Positions 23,801 through 32,233 of a stretch of 64,000 nucleotides of DNA are shown here, piece after piece. Position 1 is the stretch's first letter. Every line of letters starts with the position of its first letter. The notes under the pieces are model-generated. The model was not told the origin of the DNA. It searched no databases and saw only the letters and a program-made list of their open reading frames with translations. Location: positions 13,610,882-13,674,881 of the forward strand of contig NW_022145611.1 of assembly GCF_000002235.5 (NCBI RefSeq), read 5' to 3'. The stretch comes from Strongylocentrotus purpuratus (Eukaryota > Echinodermata > Echinoidea > Camarodonta > Strongylocentrotidae). A program made the translations under genes and the position numbers.

Positions 23801-26800
23801 GTGAGATAAATGTTCTGCATTGATTCTACTAGCAAAATATAGAAGCCTTAGTAGGTACAAATGAAAGCTAGGGATTAGGAAATTCCAGAGTCAAGAAATT
23901 CAATTTTTTTTTGCACTGCTGCATAATTTTTAAGAAACAAATAATATGACAGCATGATCTTGTGTAAAATGATATTGACAGTTGCTGTTCCTGCTTCAAG
24001 CAATTTGCAAGGTTAAGTGTCCTAATCCATTAATTTTGGAGAATTAAACATTCACAACCTGGGCCGCCCACTAAAGTAATAAAATTGTGTGGTTTTATAG
24101 TAGCATCAGAACTTTAGATATCACATATTTTAATCAGTTACAATGTTTATTCTGTAAGAATAGATGTTTTTCTAAACGCTTTTCTGTATATTTTATTCAC
24201 AGTACGGTCTCGAGGCAAAAGGTCGTCAACTGGGGAATACAGAAGAGGTGTTGATGGTGAGTGCAGTCACTTTGAGTCACAGTTATGCCTTGACAAAGTT
24301 TATGAATATCACATTGAGGAAAAAATTGTGATTCAAATTGCCGATGTAACGAGTATGGTGTGTGTTTATTCCATTAATTTAAAACCTACTTCAGCATTTT
24401 TTATGTTGATTGGTAGAACTAGTCATTGTGCAGGAACAATTATGTATCTTTGTATCTTTATCACATACATTAGAGATTATTACCATTCGACAATGATATA
24501 TAATTAATGTTATTTTAAAGCAAAAATTAAATTCTCCCCCCCCCCCCCAAAAAAAAAACCCTTTCTTTCAGTGTGTTTGTTATTGACAGTGTATCTACAA
24601 TAATTGATCATTAATTTGTGATGTAAATTGTCCCTTGTACCACAGATTCAGACAGTGACTATGATGAGTTGGATGACCTGTCTGAAAGCCAGCAGTCTAC
24701 TCAAGATAGTGAAGACTCCCAACAGAAAGACACTAGTGTCCAGGAGCCCGAGGACCATGACGACAGTGCGTCAACAAAGACTGAAGACTATGCTGCAACT
24801 CTGATCAAAATCAGCGAAGAGAAGCTAAACTTTGATGATGACTTAGACGAAGGACCCCCGACACTCACGGCTGAAGTGGCACCAGAGACTGTAGAAGCCA
24901 GGCTGCAGGAAGTAGATTCAGAAGCACCCAAGGTGGAAGAAGAGGATAAGGTATCAGGAGAGAAGGAAGGAAGGTTAAAGACAAAGAAAGAATCCAAGAT
25001 CAGGCTGAGGAAGTCGATAGACAAGGAGAGAGATGGTAAGGATTCAGCAAACGAATCCATGAAAGGAGAGAAGGTTGCTGGGAAGGATGGTTCCAAAGGC
25101 AACAACGATCTTGATGATTCTAAGGAGAAGATAGACGATACTCCTGTTCTGGAACGACAGATACCCATGGAAGCTGAACTGAAGGTGAAGTTGGAGGATC
25201 TGAAGCAAGAGACCAAGGGTTCTGCATCAGATGCTGATAAATCAACAGAGAAGAAGAAGGGTAGGAGGAAAGGAAGGAAGAGCATTGAGAGTAGAAAGAG
25301 GAGCAAAGCAGAAGCGGATGCTGCAGAAGTCTCAGAGAAATCAGAAGCCTCGGAAGCATCAGAACCAAAGAAGAAACAAGCCAAGGTCGACAGGAGGAAA
25401 TCCGACAAGGGAGGGAAGAAGTCCAAGGTACATGAGGCCAAAACACCTGCTGATAACACAGACAGTGACTTTGGGACCAGCTCCGTCGATGACAAGTCCA
25501 TTCCAGGAACCAGCAAATCTTTCATGACAACTCCACCTACCACACCAGAGAGTTCTCCTAAGATGCAATCTCCAGCACGCGAAGAAGAACTTCAGATAAA
25601 GACGGAAGAACAGAGCAGCAACAAGAGCGACAGTGATGCCCTGATTGAAGTAGCAAATCTTGATGACAGAGAAACATCGCAGACCAGAGAGAATGACACT
25701 CCTCTTGCTAGCTCTGCACCACCAAAGAAAGGCACACAGTCATCCCAGCAGGCTTCCCCTAAGAAGAGGCGGAGGGGTTTGTCAGAGTCGGAACCCACCA
25801 AGAGACGCAGGAAGCACAGCAGGAGGCGACAGTCGTCCATCTCTGAGAGGCAGCAGTCTGCCAAGGAACGAGGCAATAACAACAGCAGCGATACCGATGA
25901 GAGCAGGTCAGAGAGCAGATTGACCTCGAGCTCAGCCAAGCGTCAGGTGACGCTCAAGAAATATGCTGGTTCTTTGCCTCCATCAAGAGTGGCTGACAGC
26001 AGTGGGCAAGATGGGGCTGAAAAACAGCGCAGATGGAACTTCCTTGTTGGTGAGTGTGTTCACTTTTTATTCACTTAATTTTCACAAAACATATGAGTGT
26101 GCATCGTCACTAAAACCACTTTCCAAAATTTGTGTAAACTAACATTTTATTCATGCACTTCTGTTTGACATGCATGAAACTGTATGAGAATCAAAATTGG
26201 ACATCACAGTACTCGTCATATCATGACATCATGTCTGTTTGTCAAAAGTATGTTTACATTGATATTTTACATCTGTATATAAGGTACAAGAGCCCCTATG
26301 CAATTGTCCATAATTTTTGCTTAGGAGATGGAAATAATCTTTACAAGGAAAACGTACTTGAACAGTCTCATAAATAGAGATAGAATAATAAATAGTAATT
26401 ATTCTAAAGGTATTGCATCAACTGACATAATGAGGTGATATGTCCCAAAAATCATGCATTGAGCACATACAAAGGTCCTGAAAAGTGTTCTTAAAAAGTA
26501 AAGAAATTGTATATCATTCAAGATGCAAGAACAGTGAACATGTTCCTGCCTGCCTGCCTGCTTATCTTATGTTATAATTCCTTTATCCTCCAGATCTGAG
26601 CAACGTAAAGGAACCCGATGAAAGGATAGCCATAATCCAGCATCAACTGACAGAATTACGCTCGGTCTATCTACAGCTCAAACAAGAAGTGGCAACTATC
26701 GACAGGAGGAGAAAAAATTCCGCAAGAAGGAGAGAGAAGGTAATCTAATCTTACAATGGTGTCATCACACCCCCCCCCCCCCCCCAAGTACATGAAGGAA

Positions 26801-27530
26801 GGTTTGTCAAGAAGGAAAAGCAGCACTCTGTCTAAATAGATTCTTTCCACACAAATATGACATCCTTTAGAGTGAACCTTAAAGCTTTGGTTCATTTTAG
26901 GGTTCACTTTGGATTTGTAGGGGGTCACTCATTGGGTCAAACCCCACTAAAATCCATGCACAGAAACATGTATACAGCAGGTAATGACATTGACCAAAAT
27001 ATGTATTTTAGTTAAAGGCACAAGGATTGTCAGTTGTGTTTGTGGGGCCTAGAAGGTTGGGAACCATTGCTTTGAAATGTAGTGCTAATGGTCTTGAATC
27101 TTCCCCTGGCTATATAATTGGTTCACACCCCCAAAGCAAAATATTTGGTGGTCATCTAAACATCCACATATTTCCCAACGATACTGCAACTCCATAAATG
27201 AGATTTTGAAAAGAGAAAGAAGTGTGTGTCATTGACAAAGTAAAATGGGTACTGTCTTCTTCTACAGCTCTGGGCCCTGTCTTACAAAGAGTAAAGATTG
27301 ATCCAAATCAATCGTAAGTCCTCCAATCAATCGCAAGTTTGCAGTCTCCTATCTCTTATGTACATAGCTGCGATTGATATCACTTACAAAGAAATTGTGA
27401 TTGATATCAACTCTTTGTAAGATGGGCCCTGGTGTCTATACCTAACCTGCTCTGAGTCCCATTTTTACCTACCATTTCCACTTTCTCATCTCCTTCCATT
27501 CTCTTTTGGGGTTTCCAGCTGCTCACGTGA
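5822..27530 (+). CDS. ARID4: ARID4 chromatin regulator (ARID4A/ARID4B family), complete, 19 coding exons
   Basis: Joined exons: 5822-5824, 9154-9264, 9858-9920, 11709-11802, 12286-12365, 12764-12867, 13302-13455, 14076-14158, 14852-14934, 16755-16958, 19143-19335, 19907-20108, 20524-21065, 22424-22505, 22918-23800, 24203-24256, 24646-26049, 26594-26739, 27519-27530. The sum is 4,497 nt (1,498 residues plus stop) with every phase matching; vertebrate ARID4A/B are about 1,260-1,310. Domains: Tudor region (about 3-115, [19 protein letters not shown]), RBB1NT (about 165-260), ARID (about 327-410, [20 protein letters not shown]), chromo barrel (about 642-705, [13 protein letters not shown] and [10 protein letters not shown]), charged helix (about 718-896), AT-hook core RGRP (about 904-907) and C-terminal coiled coil (about 1447-1495). 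The family binds methylated histones and DNA and bridges RB to SIN3-HDAC complexes in the nucleus. No LxCxE RB-binding motif is present. Exon 1 and exon 19 are the least certain. Confidence 0.93.
6340..6665 (+). mobile_element. tRNA-derived SINE
   Basis: The head carries Pol III promoter boxes: A-box-like GGCTCCGTCGGTAAAGC (about 6348) and B box GGTTTGAATCC (6390-6400), with an anticodon-arm-like CCTGTCAGACC between them that recalls tRNA-Asp(GTC). A roughly 250-bp unrelated body and an A/G-rich tail (gaagtagaagaaggagaag) follow. This is SINE architecture; sea urchin SURF1 is a known tRNA-derived SINE, but I cannot confirm the family here. Boundaries are approximate and no clear target duplication was seen. 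The head is too diverged from a cloverleaf to be a working tRNA. Confidence 0.6.
8193..8654. mobile_element. 462-bp hAT-like MITE
   Basis: Perfect 14-bp terminal inverted repeats, CAGACCTGCCAACC and its complement, are flanked on both sides by ATACTA (8187-8192 and 8655-8660); the match can be read as TCTGATACTA if the element's last bases are included. CAG termini are typical of hAT elements, though their usual target duplication is 8 bp. Subterminal repeats of (G)TACGATTT lie on the left and TACAACTTTT on the right. There is no coding capacity. Confidence 0.7.
9154..9264 (+). CDS. ARID4: ARID4 exon 2 (Tudor region, N-terminal half)
   Basis: Encodes [18 protein letters not shown] onward to [24 protein letters not shown] is nearly identical to vertebrate ARID4A. 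Acceptor ctccag, donor gtaagg, phase 0 at both ends. Confidence 0.93.
9858..9920 (+). CDS. ARID4: ARID4 exon 3 (Tudor region)
   Basis: 63 nt encoding [20 protein letters not shown] plus K, matching the position of vertebrate VLLKQDNTTQLVQDDQVKG. Acceptor attcag, donor gtaagt. Confidence 0.85.
11709..11802 (+). CDS. ARID4: ARID4 exon 4 (Tudor region)
   Basis: Encodes [12 protein letters not shown] to [11 protein letters not shown]. Compare vertebrate VGAIVETR and ISKLTDASWYTVVFDDGDE. Acceptor attaag, donor gtaagt. Confidence 0.9.
12286..12365 (+). CDS. ARID4: ARID4 exon 5 (end of Tudor region)
   Basis: Encodes [19 protein letters not shown] and RHFHESE, almost the vertebrate FDDGDERTLRRTSLCLKGE. 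Acceptor ttatag, donor gtaagt. Confidence 0.93.
12635..12670 (+). pseudogene. Decayed duplicate of the start of ARID4 exon 6
   Basis: 27 of 36 bases match 12762-12797, including the shared core TAGATCAC. The conceptual peptide [11 protein letters not shown] parallels [11 protein letters not shown] of the true exon about 127 bp downstream. The AG acceptor is replaced by AA, and the frame soon meets TGA, so it cannot serve as an alternative exon. Confidence 0.5.
12764..12867 (+). CDS. ARID4: ARID4 exon 6
   Basis: Encodes [18 protein letters not shown] and a basic stretch [12 protein letters not shown]. Vertebrate counterpart: TLDQLPLTNPEHFGTPVI. Acceptor gtgcag, donor gtaagt. Confidence 0.92.
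13302..13455 (+). CDS. ARID4: ARID4 exon 7 (acidic stretch, start of RBB1NT)
   Basis: An acidic run of eight Glu and a DSDSDS tract are followed by [20 protein letters not shown], the beginning of the RBB1NT domain (vertebrate [21 protein letters not shown]). Acceptor actacag, donor gtgagt. Confidence 0.92.
14076..14158 (+). CDS. ARID4: ARID4 exon 8 (RBB1NT)
   Basis: Encodes [20 protein letters not shown] to FKDNK, parallel to vertebrate [20 protein letters not shown]. Acceptor aaaag, donor gtaagt. Confidence 0.9.
14852..14934 (+). CDS. ARID4: ARID4 exon 9 (RBB1NT)
   Basis: Encodes [20 protein letters not shown] onward to ASLKA. A (TTA)n run sits just before its acceptor tttcag; donor gtaagt. 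Confidence 0.85.
14989..16309 (+). mobile_element. Helentron/Helitron2-like non-autonomous element, copy 1
   Basis: Lies in ARID4 intron 9. It starts TTTTTATGCCTCCG and ends at CTAG followed by T7. ATGCCTCCG at the 5' end is repeated inverted as CGGAGGCAT near the 3' end (16267-16275), about 34 bp before the terminus. A hairpin CGACTGCGCGCAGTCG follows it. The 5' end itself folds (14994-15027). A (GTCC)n tract (about 15040-15098) and about eight head-to-tail 150-157-bp units follow. Asymmetric inverted repeats, a 3' stem-loop, T-run insertion and internal tandem repeats are the known hallmarks of Helentron-associated elements. It carries no coding sequence; the family assignment is inference. 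Confidence 0.65.
16755..16958 (+). CDS. ARID4: ARID4 exon 10
   Basis: Encodes [20 protein letters not shown] to [12 protein letters not shown], joining RBB1NT to ARID with an acidic [15 protein letters not shown] tract; vertebrate [17 protein letters not shown] spans the next junction. It is 204 nt, phase 1 on both sides, so skipping keeps the frame. It is flanked by two same-orientation mobile-element copies. Confidence 0.93.
17400..17509 (+). repeat. Left part of a dispersed repeat split by element copy 2
   Basis: Matches about 41562-41658 (for example TAGCTACTTGC and GGT(T/C)CCCCATG). It continues after copy 2 at 18949-19060 with CTTATGTTAAATGAGA and CCACCTGTCA. Outer limits are approximate. 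Confidence 0.6.
17510..18948 (+). mobile_element. Helentron/Helitron2-like non-autonomous element, copy 2
   Basis: Lies in ARID4 intron 10. It has the same termini as copy 1 (TTTTTATGCCTCCG...CCATCTAG) and almost the same sequence as copy 3, differing mainly by one 8-bp GTCC/GTAC unit and a few small changes; this implies recent movement. It sits inside another repeat whose uninterrupted relative is at about 41562-41785. Confidence 0.68.
18949..19060 (+). repeat. Right part of the dispersed repeat split by element copy 2
   Basis: TTTCTTATGTTAAATGAGA, GATGAGATAACCACCTGTCA and the following stretch match 41650-41760. Confidence 0.6.
19143..19335 (+). CDS. ARID4: ARID4 exon 11 (ARID DNA-binding domain)
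   Basis: Encodes [20 protein letters not shown], then the ARID helices with [14 protein letters not shown] and [11 protein letters not shown]. It aligns throughout with vertebrate [20 protein letters not shown]. Acceptor tttcag, donor gtcagt (weaker than the other donors). Confidence 0.95.
19907..20108 (+). CDS. ARID4: ARID4 exon 12 (end of ARID and linker)
   Basis: [12 protein letters not shown] completes the last ARID helix (vertebrate KYLYGFEEY). A basic segment [12 protein letters not shown] and an acidic EEEEE stretch follow. Acceptor tctcag, donor gtatgt. Confidence 0.92.
20524..21065 (+). CDS. ARID4: ARID4 exon 13 (Lys/Glu/Asp-rich linker)
   Basis: 542 nt of highly charged, repetitive coding sequence (many KD(K/V)KDK-type units) ending SPTPQVQH. 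It corresponds in place to the charged linker between ARID and chromo barrel in vertebrate ARID4, with little sequence identity. It is probably disordered. The long open frame on the opposite strand is a shadow. Confidence 0.88.
21300..22360 (+). repeat. Short 21-23-bp minisatellite split by a hAT element
   Basis: Units of the form GTCTGTGAGAATACCTTTTC occur about three times left of 21367 and resume after 22317. Confidence 0.6.
21368..22317. mobile_element. 950-bp hAT-like element, non-autonomous
   Basis: Terminal inverted repeats TAGTGCTGTA...TACAGCACTA are flanked by the 8-bp direct repeat CTGAAAAT (21360-21367 and 22318-22325), the expected hAT target duplication. Multiple CGGTTCGG/CCGAACC motifs cluster within about 150 bp of each end, which is typical transposase-binding subterminal structure. 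The interior is AT-rich with a GC-rich patch at 21495-21540 and no transposase coding. It lies in ARID4 intron 13. Confidence 0.75.
22424..22505 (+). CDS. ARID4: ARID4 exon 14 (chromo barrel, first half)
   Basis: Encodes [20 protein letters not shown] then YEAK; vertebrate GTKVKVKYGRGKTQKIYEA. Acceptor ctgtag, donor gtgagt. Confidence 0.94.
22918..23800 (+). CDS. ARID4: ARID4 exon 15 (chromo barrel end, long charged helix, AT-hook)
   Basis: It begins [20 protein letters not shown] and [14 protein letters not shown], completing the chromo barrel. About 180 residues of almost only E, K, R and Q with i/i+4 charge alternation follow, as in stable single alpha-helices (ER/K type). Then come KRGRPSLSK, an AT-hook equivalent to vertebrate KRGRPPLK, and a Ser/Pro-rich tail. 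The extended helix between chromo barrel and AT-hook is much longer than I know from vertebrate ARID4. Confidence 0.93.
24203..24256 (+). CDS. ARID4: ARID4 exon 16
   Basis: 54 nt, phase 1 at both ends, encoding [18 protein letters not shown]. Acceptor ttcacag, donor gtgagt. It could be skipped without a frame change. Confidence 0.8.
24646..26049 (+). CDS. ARID4: ARID4 exon 17 (acidic and Ser/Lys-rich C-terminal region)
   Basis: 1,404 nt open throughout. It starts [18 protein letters not shown], has several [16 protein letters not shown]-type basic patches that may act as nuclear localisation signals, and ends RRWNFLVG. It is low complexity and probably mostly disordered. There is no cysteine, hence no LxCxE. 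Acceptor cacag, donor gtgagt. Confidence 0.9.
26594..26739 (+). CDS. ARID4: ARID4 exon 18 (conserved C-terminal coiled coil)
   Basis: Encodes [20 protein letters not shown] and [13 protein letters not shown], closely matching vertebrate ERITILQKKLQELRKTYLSL and LKSEVASIDRRRK. This C-terminal segment is part of the family's co-repressor contact region. Acceptor ctccag, donor gtaatc. Confidence 0.93.
27270..27432. mobile_element. Small MITE (about 163 bp)
   Basis: Ends GGGCCCTGTCTTACAAAGAG and its near-complement CTCTTTGTAAGATGGGCCC form terminal inverted repeats, with further internal complementarity around GATTGAT. It lies in the last ARID4 intron. The target duplication is unclear, so the limits are approximate. 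Confidence 0.65.
27519..27530 (+). CDS. ARID4: ARID4 exon 19 coding part (LLT, stop)
   Basis: Acceptor tttccag is followed by CTGCTCACGTGA, giving C-terminus REKLLT. Reading straight through the exon 18 donor would give EKVI and stop instead. Another frame here is open for 22 codons, but its phase does not match exon 18. Confidence 0.45.
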   Translation: MLT

Positions 27531-30500
27531 TGGCTGGTGTTGCGCTAGGTCACTGCCTATCCCAGGGTCAGGAGAGGATGGATTCCGGTGGTGGATCATA
27601 GCAACAAGCCCCGCCCCTAGTTACGTCCCCCACCCACCAGGCCGTCACAGGTGACGGTGGTACAGTATGCAGGGTCAGCAAATAAAAGGAACCTCAGTAT
27701 TAATCCATCATGTCAAACAGGAAAGTGGATATAGATTCAGTGATTGTACTTCTTCTAAACACACTACGCTTGAAATATACAAAAATGGTATTCGTGTTAT
27801 AATGTTCCCAGGAACTCTAAAATCAGTTCATGCTGCACCTGTGCTATAGACTTCATGAGAAAGAAGGAAAGACAAAATTTTCTTTTATTTAGACCACCTC
27901 ACCAAATCATATTTTTATATAAACATGCAATTTATTATTTGTCCGTGGATGCATGTTAGTTGTTAAGACCCCCCCCCCCCCCCCCCCCCAAACGACACTA
28001 GTAGATTAAGCGTGTGATACAAGATAGGCATCAGATATTGGGAGCTAGGCACAATGTAAACACATAGGTCACATCATCAGATGTAATACTGTTAAGGAAA
28101 AAAAATATTTCAAACATTCCACTATTGCCTCATCATTTGTAACAGGAATGCAAAGATTTTGCTTGAGCGTAAAGTACTGTAGGAGAAGTTGGGTTTGTTA
28201 AATTGTGTCCATTTTACGAGACATGATCCTGAACGAGTCCATTCAGGCATCCTGCCGTTTTGTATCAATACATGTATTTACTGCACACTTTTTGGTGGAA
28301 AAGTTTCTATCTTGCTCTTTCACAGTTTTTGAGACATTCAATCTCGTCAATTAGGTTTCATGCATTTTCTCTGTGGAATTTCATGTCCCCCCTCCCCCTC
28401 AAAAAAAAAAAACTGCTTGATGGGTTTTTCAATTCCTTTAAAATCTGCAGGTCATATGATAGCATAGCATATTTTCAAGTGGAGTTTGTTTCAAACTTTT
28501 GATGTTTAAAAAACCTCCAAGAGGACCAACTGACAGCTTTTGCCTTGTTATGCCCCAAATCAAGCCAGCTTACATGTGTTTATTGTTCCTTGTACTGTCT
28601 ATGCCAACTTAAACATTGGATTTCACTGGTACTTTGGGAGTACTGCTAGCTGTATTGACATCTAGGCATGGTAATATCAGTTTGTACAGTCAAACCTGCT
28701 TTAACAACTGTATGTATTGAAAGACTACCTGTCTATAAAGTATTTGCAATGCAAAGTGGTGATAGTGTGAGTTCTGCGATATGTAGTCATTGAAATTTCT
28801 TGGGAATTGAAATTAGGACAATGCAACTTTTTCTCCTTGACCAATCTTATACTCAAGATATGGCAGATTTCAGATTCATGAATTCTATTTGCATTATGCT
28901 ATTTCTCGTAATATACTTCATTTTGTGTGACCTGAAAAAGAAAATAGAACAAACAACAACAGTGGACTAAATCTTAACAAGATTTGGAAGGAAAATGACA
29001 TTTATACTTAACTGTCAATAAGGATTCCATGTTTTTTCATTGCAAGAATGAATAATAATCCAAAATAAACGTATATATGCATGAAAAGAAGCACTTTCCA
29101 ATTTATCTGTTCGGAGACAGAAGGGTGTTAGTTCAGTGTTAAACTATAAGAGTTAACACCCTTCTGGCTGCAAACTGATGCTATACTGTGCTTCGCCAAT
29201 ATACGATGTAATTATGTGTGTTAAACCAAGTACTGAAAGTAATTCTGTTTTCATGAGATAGAGGACAAACCATGGGAGCCAAATGGACCTTTTTGTTGTT
29301 ACCATTTCGTACTGCTTTTGTTTTGTGAATTGACATCATATGTTTTGTTCATAACGAATACCAAAAAGGTGACATGTAATGGTCATTAATCACTTAGCAA
29401 ATCTACTCGCACACCAATGCAACCTATACTGTTGTAAGAGACTATTTTTGGAGGCCAACAACAAAGAAAAGTAGTCATTATCCCTGAGACATGAATAGAT
29501 GTTATGTTTGCCTGAACACAAAGTGAATTGATGAGGTATGACATAATGTGCTTCCATGAGTACTAAGTGGCTTAGATAATCCACCATTTGTCTACTTATA
29601 CTGTTTCGTTTGTATCGATGTGTGTTCAACCAATACTGCACCATGCATAGGAGTTCTGCTACACAAACAAAAGCATGTGCACTGGTAAGTATGTATCAGA
29701 GCAAAGTGCCTCCTTATTGTGCCAAAAAATGACTAAAATACTGCAAATAGATCCGCAGAGGATGTTCAATTCTTCCAGGCTAAATGTAATGATGTGACAG
29801 AAGAAGAAAAAAATTGATGCTTTTATGAAATGAAATGCTTCAATTGGATGTACCTTTCGCTGTGTAGAACCCATAGGTAAGACGGTTTGTTGTATTTTTG
29901 TCAGTGATTATGTGCTGCAGGTCAGTTTTCTAGTGCGTAAAGTTTTTTGAAGCGAAATACTAAAGCGAGTGGGAGTTGTTCATTTGGATGTAATATGCTC
30001 GGATATGCTGATTTAAGTTATGCAAAGATATCAATGTGATGATTGTTTATTGAGCGTGGAGGTGAATAAGAAGAATGGATTTGAATATGATGTGATTACT
30101 TTTTGTATTATTATCAATGTAATCTTTAATTTATGAAGGATTATTGACTAACAAACCACCAAATACACCAAGCTATCTTGAATATCTGGGGTTAAAACCA
30201 AAGTTTTGTTATGGACAAGCTGCAGTAGGAAAGGGGGCAAAGTGTTGATGATAATAGACGGTTTGATTTTTTAAAGGTTTTGAATGAATTGATTTATAAG
30301 TTGTGGTGCAAACTTTATCTTGTGACTCAAACTAACAATGCAATACCAATTTTGAAGCATCGAGTTAAGATACAAATAGTACTGATTGATTTTTGTTTAT
30401 TTTACCTTCTGATTTTTATATTGAATTAACACAATTCCATTTACCCCCCCCCCCCCCCTTGTGCATTGTTGCTAGTTGAGGAGCACTGTTAGCTTCAGTT

Positions 30501-31880
30501 GTTTTTATTTTCATTACTTTGTACTTTCAGCCTCTAATGGCCAAATCCATTCATTAATAAGCGACTGTATTCTTTTGATAGATGATTTTTCCCCACAATA
30601 TTTGGTATTTCTTTGTCATGTAGACAGTACGCTTTACTGGTTATACTGCAAACTCTGGAGGGATAAGGTATATTAAAATACCGATAACGAAACATTTCAG
30701 TAGAGTTCAAAGGGATGAGTTGGTGGATTAAAGCACAGTTCAACTTTTTTTAAAGCATCAAGCATATGATGTTACCTTCATTGACTACTTTATAGCATTC
30801 ATTAAGATGGACCTTCACACAATGTTTCTTTCGTGTGTGTTTGCTTTTCGCCTGACTTTGCCAAATTTGACTTTGAGGGTGATGACTAATATCAATAGTG
30901 GAAAAGGATTCCATTTTTGCAGAATCTTGAATTCTTGATCAATTTGTGACGTATGTCCTATCTCGTTGAGAAGAGAGCTTCAACCTGCCAAAAAGTATTT
31001 ATTGTTTGTCAACTGAAGGAAATATTGATGCATTTTATATCATGGGTGTCGTACATTTGTATAAGTACCATGTGTAAAAGCATGCGTTGTATAACGGTAA
31101 TGGTGTGACTATATATTAGCTTATCATGTTCAAGATGTCTTTGATTTTGATTTATGAATTTCTGGAATTGTCGCTTGATCAAATAATATGAATTTAAGTG
31201 CAAGAATGTATCTGTGAAGATCGTGTGCATAAGAGCTTTGTTTTATTTTCTTTATGTAACATTTAGTTTACAGAAACATGTCCCCCAGAACCTGTATACA
31301 GTGCATTAGAAAACTGGGTTTTACTAAATATGACAGTAATGACACATTTAGTATTGTTACGAAAAGTTGACCTGTGAACTTTAAATTAACTTATATGTGT
31401 GTAAATTTCCCTCACAATTGTGCTTTTTTCTGCATGTAAATGTTCAATAATACTTGAAATACTTGTAGGTGTTGGCAGGTAGCTGGCAATAACAAATATT
31501 CTTACATGTTTTGTTGGTTTGTGTATAGATTGAATTTGAATGCATTGTATAGCTGTACAAATAGAATATTATGCATTATTGTAAATGGAAGTGAATGTAC
31601 GTTTATTGTGTATGTGAACATAATATATTCCATGTTGTGTAAAGAGAAGAAATTTATTCCTTCGGCTAGTATTCATTAGTATTGAATATTGAAACAACCA
31701 GCCAAACTTAAAGAAAGAAATAGGTGAATTTTCTTTTTCATGGGAGACATATATTTTGTACCAGATAAAAAAAAAATTCAGAGAGATAAAAAGAGTCAAA
31801 TTTGAATGAAATTATATAAAATTATATATGTAATTTAAGTCATTCCAATGTGGTACAATAAAATTAGTATACTGGTAAAA
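27531..31880 (+). other. Candidate ARID4 3' UTR and downstream DNA
   Basis: 4.3 kb without coding exons or recognised transposons, AT-rich, with two poly-C runs. AATAAA signals lie at about 29065 and 31857-31862; the latter could end a long 3' UTR, but nothing shows which is used. It includes the hairpin at 29118-29166. Confidence 0.35.
29118..29166. other. Perfect 13-bp stem hairpin
   Basis: CAGAAGGGTGTTA (29118-29130) is exactly complementary to TAACACCCTTCTG (29154-29166), with a 23-nt loop. It may be a transcript hairpin in the ARID4 3' UTR or a remnant MITE. Confidence 0.7.
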
Positions 31881-32233
31881 ATATTTTCAAGGCACTGGCT
31901 ATAATACTGGCTGACAGTTTTGGGGAAAACAATGACACGGTTTATTGTCAACCAATTTTTTGAAGAAGGATGAGGAATTCCCTTCTGGTGGTTTAGACTT
32001 TCATGGATTCTAATTAATTGATGGTAAATTACTTCATATACTTTTCAATTCATGTCCCCAAGAGGAGGTGATTTCTCCCATTATTGACATGGGTGGGACG
32101 ATCAACATACAATTCTTTTTCTTCAATCAACCAGCAGAGACTCTTGCTCCAATTTATCCTGGGGAGGAGGTTGAGCCAGCCATGTTAAGAAGAATCACTG
32201 AGGAAGAGGTTGAATGCAATCTGAACCAAGAAC

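Noticed and set aside
24788-25543. 251-codon minus-strand frame opposite ARID4 exon 17
   Set aside because: Same purine/pyrimidine shadow effect; the plus strand is open over 1.4 kb in phase with its neighbours.
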